The notes under the pieces are model-generated. The model was not told the DNA's origin, searched no databases, and saw only the letters and a program-made list of their open reading frames with translations. From NCBI RefSeq assembly GCF_024213555.1, contig NZ_JANAVO010000010.1, forward strand, positions 158,192-222,191: a stretch of 64,000 nucleotides of DNA, given 5' to 3'. Source of the DNA: Allokutzneria sp. A3M-2-11 16. Lineage in GTDB: Bacteria > Actinomycetota > Actinomycetes > Mycobacteriales > Pseudonocardiaceae. Positions 16,637-24,629 of the stretch are shown here, in pieces (position 1 is the stretch's first letter; every line of letters begins with the position of its first letter). The position numbers were made by a program, and so were the translations under genes.

Positions 16637-16865
16637 TCATTCGCAGTGCGATCAGCCCACCGACACCCGGTACCAGCGCGGCGAGGCGGGCGCGCGGCGG
16701 TGTGCCCTCGCGCAACAGGGCCACCACGACGACCATCACGTAGGCGAACCCGTGGACCGGCCCGGTGATGGAACTGATCATCGGGTGGTGCGCGGTAGCG
16801 AGGTTCGCCAGCAGCACGACCAACGACACCGCCTCCACCATGGCGGGAGTTCGCAGCGCGATCAT
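16608..16865 (-). CDS. DUF3817-like small membrane protein
   Basis: An 85-aa protein with three hydrophobic segments. The motif TGPVHGFAYV matches the GxxHG feature of DUF3817-type integral membrane proteins. Its start lies one base after the stop of the DUF2269-like gene, so the two are co-transcribed. The function is unknown. Confidence 0.72.
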   Translation of the reverse strand: MIALRTPAMVEAVSLVVLLANLATAHHPMISSITGPVHGFAYVMVVVVALLREGTPPRARLAALVPGVGGLIALRMITSRRARSG

Positions 16866-16866
16866 C

Positions 16867-17310
16867 TCAGGCTCCCGTCGTCGAGCCCGGTCGCACGATC
16901 ATCAGCACGGTGACCGTCGCCCACAGGAGGTTGAACACCCCGCCCGTCATCGCGATGCGGCGGAGTTGTGCGGTGATGTCCGTGTCCGGGGTGGTCTCCA
17001 GGGTGTCGAGCACCCTGCGCTGGTCGGGCAGCACCGCCGCGATGAGCACGGCGGCGGCGACCGCCGTCAGCGCGATGGAGACCAGCAGCCACGCGTCGCC
17101 CAGCACGCCCATGCTCAGCGCCGTCGCCAGCCCGAACACCGGCACCAGCACGCCGAGCCCCGCGTAGACGCGGCAGATCCGGTGCAGGGTGCGCACCACC
17201 GGCAGCGCGGAGGACTTCGCCGCGCGGGGGAACATGCTCGCCGCCACGGTGACCGGCCCGATCGCCACGATCGCGGCGATGACGTGCACGCTGAGCAGGA
17301 ACTTCGTCAT
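16867..17310 (-). CDS. DUF2269-like integral membrane protein
   Basis: A 147-aa protein with four membrane segments starting MTKFLLSVHVIAAIVAIGP. The N-terminal His inside the first segment and the overall length fit DUF2269-type proteins. It is the first gene of a two-gene unit with the DUF3817-like protein. No enzymatic motif is seen. Confidence 0.68.
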   Translation of the reverse strand: MTKFLLSVHVIAAIVAIGPVTVAASMFPRAAKSSALPVVRTLHRICRVYAGLGVLVPVFGLATALSMGVLGDAWLLVSIALTAVAAAVLIAAVLPDQRRVLDTLETTPDTDITAQLRRIAMTGGVFNLLWATVTVLMIVRPGSTTGA

Positions 17311-17512
17311 GCGTGCACGCTAAGGACGCGACCAAGATCGCGGTAGTGGCGGGAATGCCACATGTCAACGAGTTCTCGCCACGCCCAATGTGGTCGGAAT
17401 ATTGTTCGCGATTCCCCGTGTCCCGCAAAGACGTTTCATGCCTCGCTTAGTCCGGACTGGCAAGCTGAAATCCGGAAGTTGCCGTGAAATAGATTTGTGA
17501 TACGGGGAATAA

Positions 17513-17830
17513 ATGACTCCTTTTCGTATTGTCGTCGTGGCTGTGCTGTCTTTCGCCGGACTGTCCTTCGCGGGACCGACCTCGGCCTCGGCCGACGCCG
17601 TCGAGATCGCCGATGTTCCCTGCGGGATGATCCGGGCGCTCGACGCCCCGCAGTACGGCCTGCCGAAACACCTGCACTGGCACAGGTGCGGCACCGGCAA
17701 GGAGCTGATCGAGATCCGCGCGGTCTTCCGTGAGACGACCTGGTGCGTCGGCCCGGGAGTGCACGACGTCTCCGACGCTTTCCAGGGACGTCAGGAGCCG
17801 GTGACCGTCAAGGCGATCGGCGGCTGCTGA
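17513..17830 (+). CDS. Small secreted Cys-containing protein
   Basis: A 105-aa protein with a clear Sec signal peptide (residues 1-28, ending ASA-DA). The mature part has four Cys (about 37, 59, 77 and the last residue), probably two disulfides. It resembles small secreted actinobacterial proteins of the DUF6355 type, but that match is uncertain. GGGGA lies six bases before the ATG. The 17311-17512 gap upstream is AT-richer than its surroundings and presumably holds its promoter. Confidence 0.65.
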   Translation: MTPFRIVVVAVLSFAGLSFAGPTSASADAVEIADVPCGMIRALDAPQYGLPKHLHWHRCGTGKELIEIRAVFRETTWCVGPGVHDVSDAFQGRQEPVTVKAIGGC

Positions 17831-17881
17831 ACCACCGCAATTCGGGCGCGGTCCGTCGCGCATTGTGCGAAAGTACGGCCC

Positions 17882-18745
17882 GTGTCAGCGAAAGATGAAT
17901 CGGCGGTCTCCGGTGAACTACTGGAGATCGCCGACGCGCTTCTGCCGGGAGCGCAGCTCGACTCCGCGCGACTGTTCCGCGGCGGGATGCACGACGTCGT
18001 CCTGGTGCCCGAAGTGGCCGCCGTGCGGGTCACCCGGAGCGCCGCCGACGCCGCGGTCCTGCCTCGCCGGACCGAGGTCCTGCGGATGATCGGCTCCAGC
18101 GGGCTGCCCTTCGCTGTCCCCACGCCCCTCACGCCGGTCACCACGTTCGGCGAGCGCGCCGCCGTCGCCCTGTCGTGGATCGGTGGAACCCCGCTTCCCG
18201 AAGGGCAAGGCGATCCGGCCCAGATCGGCCGCCTGCTCCGCGTGATCCGCGAGTGCCCCGTCAGCGCTTCGCTGGAAGCGCTTCTCCATGTGCCGCCCAC
18301 GTATCCCGACGGCCGCCACTGGGGTCAGGTGCTCGCCGAGGAAGTCATCCCGCGCCTGCCGGTTCCGTGGCGCGACTCGCGTCTGCGTCGCCTCTCGGAA
18401 GCGCTGGCCATGCCTCCGGTTCCGGGCGCGCTGGTCCACGGAGATCTCGGTGGCGGCAACGTCCACTGGGACGCGAACGGGGAACTGGTCGGTGTTGTGG
18501 ACTGGGACCTCGCGCTGGTCTTCGATCCCGCGATCGACGCGGCGTTGATGGCCTGGCACGGCTGGGAGAACGTGCGCGGCGCCGTGGACGAGGAGATGTA
18601 CCGGCGGGCTCGGGCCTGGGACTCGACGATCGGGATCGGGTTCCTGGTGTCCGCGTTGCACACGAGGACCTTGGACAAGGTCGACGTGTTCGTGGAGCAC
18701 ATCGTGCGTGATCTTGCCGGTTCCGGCTCGGGGCTTCAAGTCTGA
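17882..18745 (+). CDS. Aminoglycoside phosphotransferase-fold kinase
   Basis: A 287-aa protein of the APH/choline-kinase fold starting at GTG 17882. The Brenner motif HGDLGGGNVHWD holds the catalytic Asp and Asn, and the metal-binding Asp is in GVVDWDLAL. The N-lobe has FRGGMHDVVLV in place of a nucleotide-positioning loop. The substrate could be an aminoglycoside, a macrolide or a metabolite. Downstream is the first copy of the structured repeat. Confidence 0.85.
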   Translation: MSAKDESAVSGELLEIADALLPGAQLDSARLFRGGMHDVVLVPEVAAVRVTRSAADAAVLPRRTEVLRMIGSSGLPFAVPTPLTPVTTFGERAAVALSWIGGTPLPEGQGDPAQIGRLLRVIRECPVSASLEALLHVPPTYPDGRHWGQVLAEEVIPRLPVPWRDSRLRRLSEALAMPPVPGALVHGDLGGGNVHWDANGELVGVVDWDLALVFDPAIDAALMAWHGWENVRGAVDEEMYRRARAWDSTIGIGFLVSALHTRTLDKVDVFVEHIVRDLAGSGSGLQV

Positions 18746-18801
18746 GTCGGCTGGGGTTTGTGCTTGGCCTGGTTGGGTTTCCAGCGTTTGTGGCTGGACT
18801 T

Positions 18802-18924
18802 CCAGCATGGGGTCGGCTTGACCTGGGGGCCCCTTGCGCGTGCCCTTGGGCCTCTCAGGGGCACGGGATGAAACCCCGGCCCTCGCGGGGGAGCGTATGG
18901 CACGCGCACCCCAGGTAAAGCCTC
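18802..18924 (-). repeat. Structured repeat copy 1, upstream of DUF222/HNH gene
   Basis: A 123-bp repeat also present at 20371-20491 and 33403-33523; this copy is in the opposite orientation to the other two. It can fold into one long stem: ACCTGGGG (18821-18828) with CCCCAGGT (18909-18916), and GCGCGTGCC (18836-18844) with GGCACGCGC (18899-18907), with an internal GGGCC/GGCCC helix. Together with copy 2 it flanks the DUF222 gene as inverted repeats. In the rest of the 18746-19110 gap I see a Gly/Trp-codon-like GGCTGG-rich stretch on the left and no convincing gene on the right. Confidence 0.9.
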
Positions 18925-19110
18925 GATTTCCTTGTCCCCCTTACGTTTTGTCGGTTGTGGTGCTTGATGTCGCCCAGTTGAGGGACCCTACCCGAATGCC
19001 GACTTCGGTGACGCACTGGAACCGTTGGCGGGTAACGAATTCACCCGCTGGTACTTGGATGTCGATCTTGCCCCCTGAGACAATGGAAGTGAGTCGAAGG
19101 GGGGTGAATC

Positions 19111-20331
19111 ATGTTGGATACCAAAGCAATCACAGACATGCTGACCGCCGAGATCCAGGTCAACGACAGCTACCGACTCTCCGAAAAGGACCACGTCGCG
19201 TTGCTGAAGGAGTTGGAGCGGATCAGTAATCTGCTCACCGCCGTGAAGACCGATGTCGCCACCCACGCCGAAGAACGTGGCCTGCACACCTCACGTGGAT
19301 GTAAGGATCTCGCGATCCTGCTGCGCAGCGAACTCAATATCACCCCTGCCGAAGCCAACCGCCGCAAGCGTTTGGTACACGAACTACCGAAACTGCCCCG
19401 CACCCGGCAAGCCGTCTACACCGGAGCGATCAGTGGCGAACACGCGCTGGTGATCTCCGATGCGATCAAGCGCATCCCGGAGGAGTACGCGGCCAAGGCC
19501 GACGCGGCTCTGGCGAAGGCGGCACGGAAGGTGAACCCGCGTGATCTGATGGTGGTCGGCAAACGCGTGCGGCAGCACGTCGACCCCGACGGCGTCTACC
19601 GCGATGAGCAGGAAGCGATCGCGCGGCGCGCGGCCCGGATGGGCCGTGATCAGGACGGGTGCCTGCACTTCAAGACCACCCTCGATCCGATCGAGGGCGA
19701 GAAGGTCCAGAACTTCCTCTCGGCATTGGCCAAACCCAAGTCCGTCAACGGCGAGAAAGACCCCCGGACCTTCGAGCAGCGGTTGGCCGATGCCTTCATC
19801 GAAGCCATGACCATGGCGATGTCGATCCAGGACATCCCTGGTCTGCCGCGTTCGCTGCTGATCGTCACGATGGACTTCGACAACCTGCAGCACAAGACCG
19901 GCTGCGGGGAAACCCAGACCGGCCAGCCGATGAGCGCGGACCTGCTGCGGCAGACCGCCTGCGACACCGGAGTCATCCCGATGGTGCTCGGTGGGGAGGG
20001 TGAACCCCTCGCCTACGGACGCGAGCGGCGCCTGGCCTCCCTCGCCCAGAAACGCGCACTCGCGGTACGGGACAAGGGATGTGCCTTCCCCGGATGTGAT
20101 CGGCCACCCTCGTGGACGGAAGCTCATCATGTGGTGCATTGGATCGACGGCGGGCCGACCGATCTCGACAACCTCGTCCTGCTGTGCGTGCATCACCATC
20201 ACGTGATCCACGACCAAGACTGGGAGATCATCTTCGAGCACGGGATACCCAGCTTCATCCCACCGAAGTGGATCGACCCTGACCAGGTGCCGCTGCGGAA
20301 CATCAGGGTGGACTGCCCACTCCGGTTGTAG
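19111..20331 (+). CDS. DUF222 / HNH endonuclease-domain protein (13E12-repeat type)
   Basis: A 406-aa protein. GGGGGG lies seven bases before the ATG. Residues about 10-300 are the helical DUF222 domain. The C-terminal HNH nuclease domain starts at about residue 325: CAFPGCDRPP, then AHHVVHWIDGG, NLVLLCVHHHH and VIHD. These give a zinc-like Cys/His set and the HNH catalytic His. Such proteins are multi-copy in actinobacterial genomes (REP13E12 in Mycobacterium). Their role is unknown. This gene is bracketed by inverted copies of a 121-123 bp repeat 186 bases upstream and 39 bases downstream, a layout that suggests a mobile unit. It is a different subfamily from the two related copies at 32166 and 62930. 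Confidence 0.92.
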   Translation: MLDTKAITDMLTAEIQVNDSYRLSEKDHVALLKELERISNLLTAVKTDVATHAEERGLHTSRGCKDLAILLRSELNITPAEANRRKRLVHELPKLPRTRQAVYTGAISGEHALVISDAIKRIPEEYAAKADAALAKAARKVNPRDLMVVGKRVRQHVDPDGVYRDEQEAIARRAARMGRDQDGCLHFKTTLDPIEGEKVQNFLSALAKPKSVNGEKDPRTFEQRLADAFIEAMTMAMSIQDIPGLPRSLLIVTMDFDNLQHKTGCGETQTGQPMSADLLRQTACDTGVIPMVLGGEGEPLAYGRERRLASLAQKRALAVRDKGCAFPGCDRPPSWTEAHHVVHWIDGGPTDLDNLVLLCVHHHHVIHDQDWEIIFEHGIPSFIPPKWIDPDQVPLRNIRVDCPLRL

Positions 20332-20370
20332 CCCCGGCGTGGGCTGGAAGGCAAGGGGCGCAACGCAACC

Positions 20371-20491
20371 GAGGCTTTACCTGGGGTGCGCGTGCCATAC
20401 GCTCATCGCGAGGGCCGGGGTTTCATCCCGTGCCCCTGAAAGGCCCAAGGGCACGCGCGAGGGGCCCCAGGTCAAGCCGACCCCATGCTGG
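20371..20491 (+). repeat. Structured repeat copy 2, downstream of DUF222/HNH gene
   Basis: The inverted partner of copy 1, differing at only a few positions. The closing stem pairs 20379-20386 with 20465-20472 and 20388-20396 with 20450-20458. It lies between the convergent DUF222 and VOC genes, so it could also terminate transcription. Similarity to copy 1 ends at about GCTGGAA on the outer side. Confidence 0.9.
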
Positions 20492-20500
20492 AAAAGCTGG

Positions 20501-20908
20501 TCAACTCGGTGCCACGAAGACGCAGAACGGGTGCCCTGCGGGATCGGCGTAGACGCGCAGTGGCTCCACGGGGTCCTCGGAGCGGTCCCGGAGCAGCCGC
20601 GCGCCCAAAGCCAAGGCGCGCGAGTGCTGGGCGTCGAGGTCGGCGATCGTGGGAACGGTGATGTCCAAGTGCAGCATCTGCGGGCGCGAGCCGTCAGGCC
20701 AGGTGGGCTCGGGCTGGTGCGGAACCTGCTGGAAGGCGATCTGTGGAACGCCATCGGAACCGCGTAGCACCAACCAATCCCGGTCGGCGGGCGGCTCGTC
20801 ACCGGGGCGGTAGTGGAGGCCGAGGAAGCGGCGGTAGAACTCGGCGAGCGCCCTCGCGTCGGGGCAGTCGAGCACGACCTGGCGCAGGGACGGGAACTCG
20901 GTGCTCAT
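20501..20908 (-). CDS. VOC family protein
   Basis: A 135-aa glyoxalase-fold protein. It opens LRQVVLDCPDARALAEFYRRFLGL and has the second-module ligand segment QMLHLDITVPT; the last module ends VYADPAGHPFCVF. This type is common in actinobacteria and is often annotated as a glyoxalase-like protein of unknown substrate. It lies directly beyond structured repeat copy 2. Confidence 0.9.
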   Translation of the reverse strand: MSTEFPSLRQVVLDCPDARALAEFYRRFLGLHYRPGDEPPADRDWLVLRGSDGVPQIAFQQVPHQPEPTWPDGSRPQMLHLDITVPTIADLDAQHSRALALGARLLRDRSEDPVEPLRVYADPAGHPFCVFVAPS

Positions 20909-20931
20909 GGACGCATCATGACAGCAGAGCG

Positions 20932-21663
20932 TCAGGAGCTGGTGCGCTCCGCGATGAAAACGAACTCGCGGCCGGGGCGGTCGGGAGCGTCGCGGACGTC
21001 GGCCACGCGGAAGCCGGACGCGGCGAGATCGGACTCGACCTCCGAGCGGTCCCGGAACCGGACGGAGCCATCCGAGGTGAGCACGGTGCCCTCAGCGAGG
21101 AAGCGGTAGGTGTGGCGGAACGAGACGAGCGGGAGGCTGACGTCGGTGACCTCGAACAGCTGCTCCACCGGACCGAAACCCGGGACGTCGCGGGTCAGCA
21201 GCGTGGGCTCGGCGGCCCAGTCCTCCCAGACGCGGCGCTCCGGGCGGCGGGTCTCGAACACGAGGTGACCGCCCGGACGGAGCGCGGCACGGACCCCGCG
21301 CAACGTCCGGCTCCAGTCCGCGTCCGCGAGGATCACCGGTGCCACGTTGCCGGTCATCACGGCGAGATCGGCGCCGAGCGCGGGCACATCGCCCGCGTCG
21401 CCGTGAATCCAGGTGATCCGTCCGGAAGGGTCCTTCGAGCGGGCGACCTGGAGGGACGCCTCGGCGGGGTCGACGCCGACGACGGTGCGACCGCTGTCGG
21501 CCAGCAGGATCGCCAGGCAGCCGGTGCCGCAGCCGACGTCGAGCACGTGCCGCGCGCCCAACTCGTCGGCGACGGCGAGGTACACGGCCAGGTCGCCGCG
21601 ATCGCCGTCGAACGCGTCGTAGACAGCGGCGAGGCGGGGGTGGGCGAACATCGCGTCAGGCAC
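20932..21663 (-). CDS. Class I SAM-dependent methyltransferase
   Basis: A 243-aa protein from GTG 21663; ATG 21651 would be four residues shorter. SAM-binding motif I is VLDVGCGTGCLA, the acidic motif II residue follows in VVGVDPAEA, and GDAGDVPAL marks motif III. The C-terminal part is beta-rich, as in small-molecule methyltransferases. The start overlaps the stop of the decayed M1 peptidase. The substrate is unknown. Confidence 0.88.
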   Translation of the reverse strand: MPDAMFAHPRLAAVYDAFDGDRGDLAVYLAVADELGARHVLDVGCGTGCLAILLADSGRTVVGVDPAEASLQVARSKDPSGRITWIHGDAGDVPALGADLAVMTGNVAPVILADADWSRTLRGVRAALRPGGHLVFETRRPERRVWEDWAAEPTLLTRDVPGFGPVEQLFEVTDVSLPLVSFRHTYRFLAEGTVLTSDGSVRFRDRSEVESDLAASGFRVADVRDAPDRPGREFVFIAERTSS

Positions 21664-22274
21664 CCCGCGACCGTAGCCGCTCACCACGGTCGCGGTAGCG
21701 GTCCAGGAAGGTCTGCGTGATCTGCTGGAGCTTCTGCTCGCCGACATGTTGCCGGAGCGCGTAGACGACGAGCGAGCCGCTTCCCCGGCCCAGGCCGAAA
21801 ATGGCTTCGGGGACCGGAGAAACCACGATGGAGGTGGTGGCGTCGCGGACCTGTTGGTCGAACTCGTACAGCTCCTTGAACGAGTCGTCGAACCACTGGT
21901 GCGCGGCCTCGTGCACCATCACGAACTCGTTGTGCCCCAGGTCGAACAGGCTGGAGGTCGGGAAGGTCGACAGCGTGGCGTTCTCCAACGCGGCGGTGTT
22001 CTGCGGGCGAATGCCCGGCACGCCGAGGACGCGAGTGCAGCAGCCCGTTGGCGGCGGCGTGCCACCCCTCCGGCACGTCGACGCGGAAGACGAACTGGGC
22101 CTTGTCGGAGGGGTGACCGTTGCCGGGGAAGAACAGGTGGGCCCGATCGGGCTGCGCCCAGAACGAGAAACCACCGTCGTCGTTGCGGCCCCAACCCGCG
22201 GAACTGTCCACAGGGGACGGAACTTTGGCGTCGCGATCGGCGACCATCGTGCTTCGCGAGTCCATAGTGGACAC
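21656..22274 (-). pseudogene. Decayed M1-family metallopeptidase
   Basis: Two reading frames together match pieces of an M1 aminopeptidase. The first frame (about 22274-22037) has FFPGNGHPSDKAQF and VPEGWHAAANGLL from the N-terminal domain. The second (about 21990-21656) has ALENAT, the zinc motif HEAAHQWFDDSF, and the late segment VVYALRQHVGE with a FLDRYRDRG tail. Missing are the N-terminal ~100 residues, about 100 residues before ALEN, and the segment with the third zinc ligand (NEGFA). It is therefore frameshifted and inactive. The 22275-22450 gap may hold further eroded sequence. Confidence 0.75.
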
Positions 22275-22450
22275 ACCGGGCGCTCGCCATCGCCGCGGCT
22301 GGACGCCGCCGTGGCGTGCCTGTCATGCGGCCCACTGTGGACCGGCACGCGCACGGCGGCCTCCGCCTTCCGGTCACCCGGCATCGGTCATCCGGTCAGG
22401 TCGTGGTTTCGTTCGACCGTCGCCGTGTACTGGTCGAACAAGGACCGGGC

Positions 22451-23176
22451 TCAGATCCCGCAGCTGGAAGCCGACCAGAAGCGGCCGGAGCGGTGATCGA
22501 CGTGGGTGTGGTCGCCGTGCCCGGGGTAGCCGGGGCCGAGGATGCCGTTGAACCCGTGGTTGCGCGCCTGCTGGGCCAGCCTGCACAGCGTGTGCGGCCC
22601 GGCGCCGAGGTCGACGGCGTCGCCGTAGAGGTGACGGCTGTTGGACGCCCCGCCCGCCGCGTTGTTGCACGCGACGCTGCGGAAGCCGCTGGTCACCCGG
22701 ATCGCGCCGTCCCCGAGGGCGTGGCGCATCGCCTGGAGCTTCCACATGGACACCAGGGCGTTGGCCCGGGCCGTGGCACTGGAGACGGCGCCGCCGCCCC
22801 ACGTGGAGTTGCAGGTGTTCAGCTCGGCGTAGGAGAAGTTCACCGGGGTGCAGTCGTCGTCCTGGAGCTGGTAGATCTTGGTGAAGGTCTGGCCGCCCGC
22901 GATGCCGTCGCCGGGCAGCCCGTAGGCCTGCTGGAAGCGGGTGACCGCGGCCTTGGTGGCCGGGCCGTAGTCGCCGTCGATGCCGAGGACCGCGCCGTAC
23001 CCGGGGTAGCCGGACACCCGGATCTGGAGCTGGCGCACGTCCTCGCCGTTCATGCCTTGGGAGAGCGTTCTTCCCCAGGTGTAGCAGCCGTCCGCGTGCG
23101 CGGGGGCCGCGGTCACCGTGAGTCCGGCGACCGCCAGTACCGTGGCGGTGACGAAGGAAATGATCTTGTGCAGCAC
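22451..23176 (-). CDS. Secreted zinc D-Ala-D-Ala carboxypeptidase (M15 family)
   Basis: A 241-aa exported enzyme. GTG 23176 follows AGGAGG at five bases. A signal peptide covers residues 1-29. A peptidoglycan-binding domain (about 35-100; MNGEDVRQLQIRV, GIDGDYGPATKAAVTRFQ) precedes the M15A peptidase. Zinc ligands are His and Asp in SRHLYGDAVD and His in HTHVDH. Architecture and length match the Streptomyces albus G enzyme. It cleaves terminal D-Ala from peptidoglycan. Confidence 0.93.
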   Translation of the reverse strand: MLHKIISFVTATVLAVAGLTVTAAPAHADGCYTWGRTLSQGMNGEDVRQLQIRVSGYPGYGAVLGIDGDYGPATKAAVTRFQQAYGLPGDGIAGGQTFTKIYQLQDDDCTPVNFSYAELNTCNSTWGGGAVSSATARANALVSMWKLQAMRHALGDGAIRVTSGFRSVACNNAAGGASNSRHLYGDAVDLGAGPHTLCRLAQQARNHGFNGILGPGYPGHGDHTHVDHRSGRFWSASSCGI

Positions 23177-23319
23177 GACAACCTCCTGGTGCAGGGGACA
23201 GGAGTTCGACCTGGAGGCTAACCCGTTGCGACACAAGGACTTCTAGGCTGTTCGTCCCATTGCGGATGCGCCGCGCGCCCCACATACTCCTTAGCCACGC
23301 TAATGAGGTGGAGGTTGCG

Positions 23320-24516
23320 GTGGCTACTCGGCTCGACGACGACGTGGTGCTGGTGCGCGGGGCGGCCCTGGCCGACGGGCGGTCCCCGGAGCTGCGCCGC
23401 GGGGTGTCCCTGTTGGTCGAGCGCGGGGTGGTGACGGGGATCGGGGACGCCGGTCACGAGCCCCCGCCCACGGCGCGGGTGATCGACGCCTCCGGTGCCA
23501 CGATCATCCCCGGCATGGTCGACTCGCACTCGCACCTGAGCATGCCCGGTGGGGCGCAATGGGTTCAGCGCGGTTTCGACAGCACCGAGGAGCTGCTCGC
23601 CGTCGCCGAGGAGAACGGCGACCTCATGGTGCGGGCCGGGATTCGCTGGGCGCGCGACGTCGGAGCGCCCCGCAGACCCGATCCGGTCACCGGCGGCGAA
23701 CGCGCGCTGAGCCTGCGCCTGCGCGACGAGTGGCAGGGGCGGGTCGATCGGCCCTACATCCGCGCGGCCGGGACCTGGCTCGGCAGGACCGGGGCGCTGC
23801 CGCACGGGCTCGCCGTCGAGGTGGAGCACGGGGCGGATCTGCTCGCGGCGGCGCGGGTCCAGCTCGACGACGGCGCCGATCTGGTCAAGCTCTACCTGGA
23901 CGGCCCGGACCGCGACACCCCGCCGTTCAGCGTCGACGAGGTGACCGCCGTCGTCCGCGAGGCGCACGACCGCGGCGCGCGCGTCGCCGCCCACTCCGGC
24001 ATGCTGCACGGCTCCCAGGTCGGCGCTGCCGCGGGCGTCGACAGCATCGAGCACGGTTTCCAGCTCGACCGCGACGCCGCCGAGGCGATGGCGGCGGCGG
24101 GGACGGTCCTGGTGTCCACGCTCGGGGTGATGCACTCGTGGCTGACCTTCACCGATACGTCCACTGTGGAGCGGTTCACCGCGCCGGAGTCCCGCGCGAC
24201 GATCGGGGCGCGGCTGGAGGCGGCCGAGGAGGGCGTGCGGCTGGCCCACGCGGCCGGGGTGTCGATCGCGGCGGGCTCCGACTTCGGCGGGGGTTCCCTG
24301 CGCGCCAACCAGTTGGCGTGGGAGGCCGAGGCGCTGATCCGCGCCGGGCTGCCGCCGCACGAGGCGCTGGCGGCGCTCACCTGGCGCGGCGGTGACCTGC
24401 TCGGCGATCCGACCGCGGGGCGGCTCGAAGTGGGTGGGCCCGCGCACTTCTCCCTGGTGCACGGTGATCCGCTGTCCGATCCCGCGTCGCTGTGGCGCAT
24501 CTGGCTGACCCGGTGA
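23320..24516 (+). CDS. Amidohydrolase-family metal-dependent hydrolase
   Basis: A 398-aa enzyme. GTG 23320 has GGAGG five bases upstream; GTG 23308 is an alternative. The TIM-barrel metal site is visible as VDSHSHL, the Lys of DLVKLYLDG, His in AAHSGM, His in SIEHGF and Asp in AAGSDFGGG. This is the imidazolonepropionase/aryldialkylphosphatase-like subtype, cytoplasmic. The substrate is unknown, probably a cyclic amide or ester. Confidence 0.9.
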   Translation: MATRLDDDVVLVRGAALADGRSPELRRGVSLLVERGVVTGIGDAGHEPPPTARVIDASGATIIPGMVDSHSHLSMPGGAQWVQRGFDSTEELLAVAEENGDLMVRAGIRWARDVGAPRRPDPVTGGERALSLRLRDEWQGRVDRPYIRAAGTWLGRTGALPHGLAVEVEHGADLLAAARVQLDDGADLVKLYLDGPDRDTPPFSVDEVTAVVREAHDRGARVAAHSGMLHGSQVGAAAGVDSIEHGFQLDRDAAEAMAAAGTVLVSTLGVMHSWLTFTDTSTVERFTAPESRATIGARLEAAEEGVRLAHAAGVSIAAGSDFGGGSLRANQLAWEAEALIRAGLPPHEALAALTWRGGDLLGDPTAGRLEVGGPAHFSLVHGDPLSDPASLWRIWLTR

Positions 24517-24629
24517 ATTCGAGGAGAATCGAGTGATCTCAAGTCCCTGAATTCGCTGACATGTCCGGGAATTCTGCGGCTGTTAGTCTGAGGCCACATT
24601 CAGGGGGCTTTCTTGGGAAAGGTATTTCT

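Noticed and set aside
19111..20331. DUF222/HNH as an IscB- or Cas9-like RNA-guided nuclease
   Set aside because: No RuvC motifs or bridge helix are seen; only an HNH core follows DUF222. The repeat's stem structure alone does not show RNA guidance.
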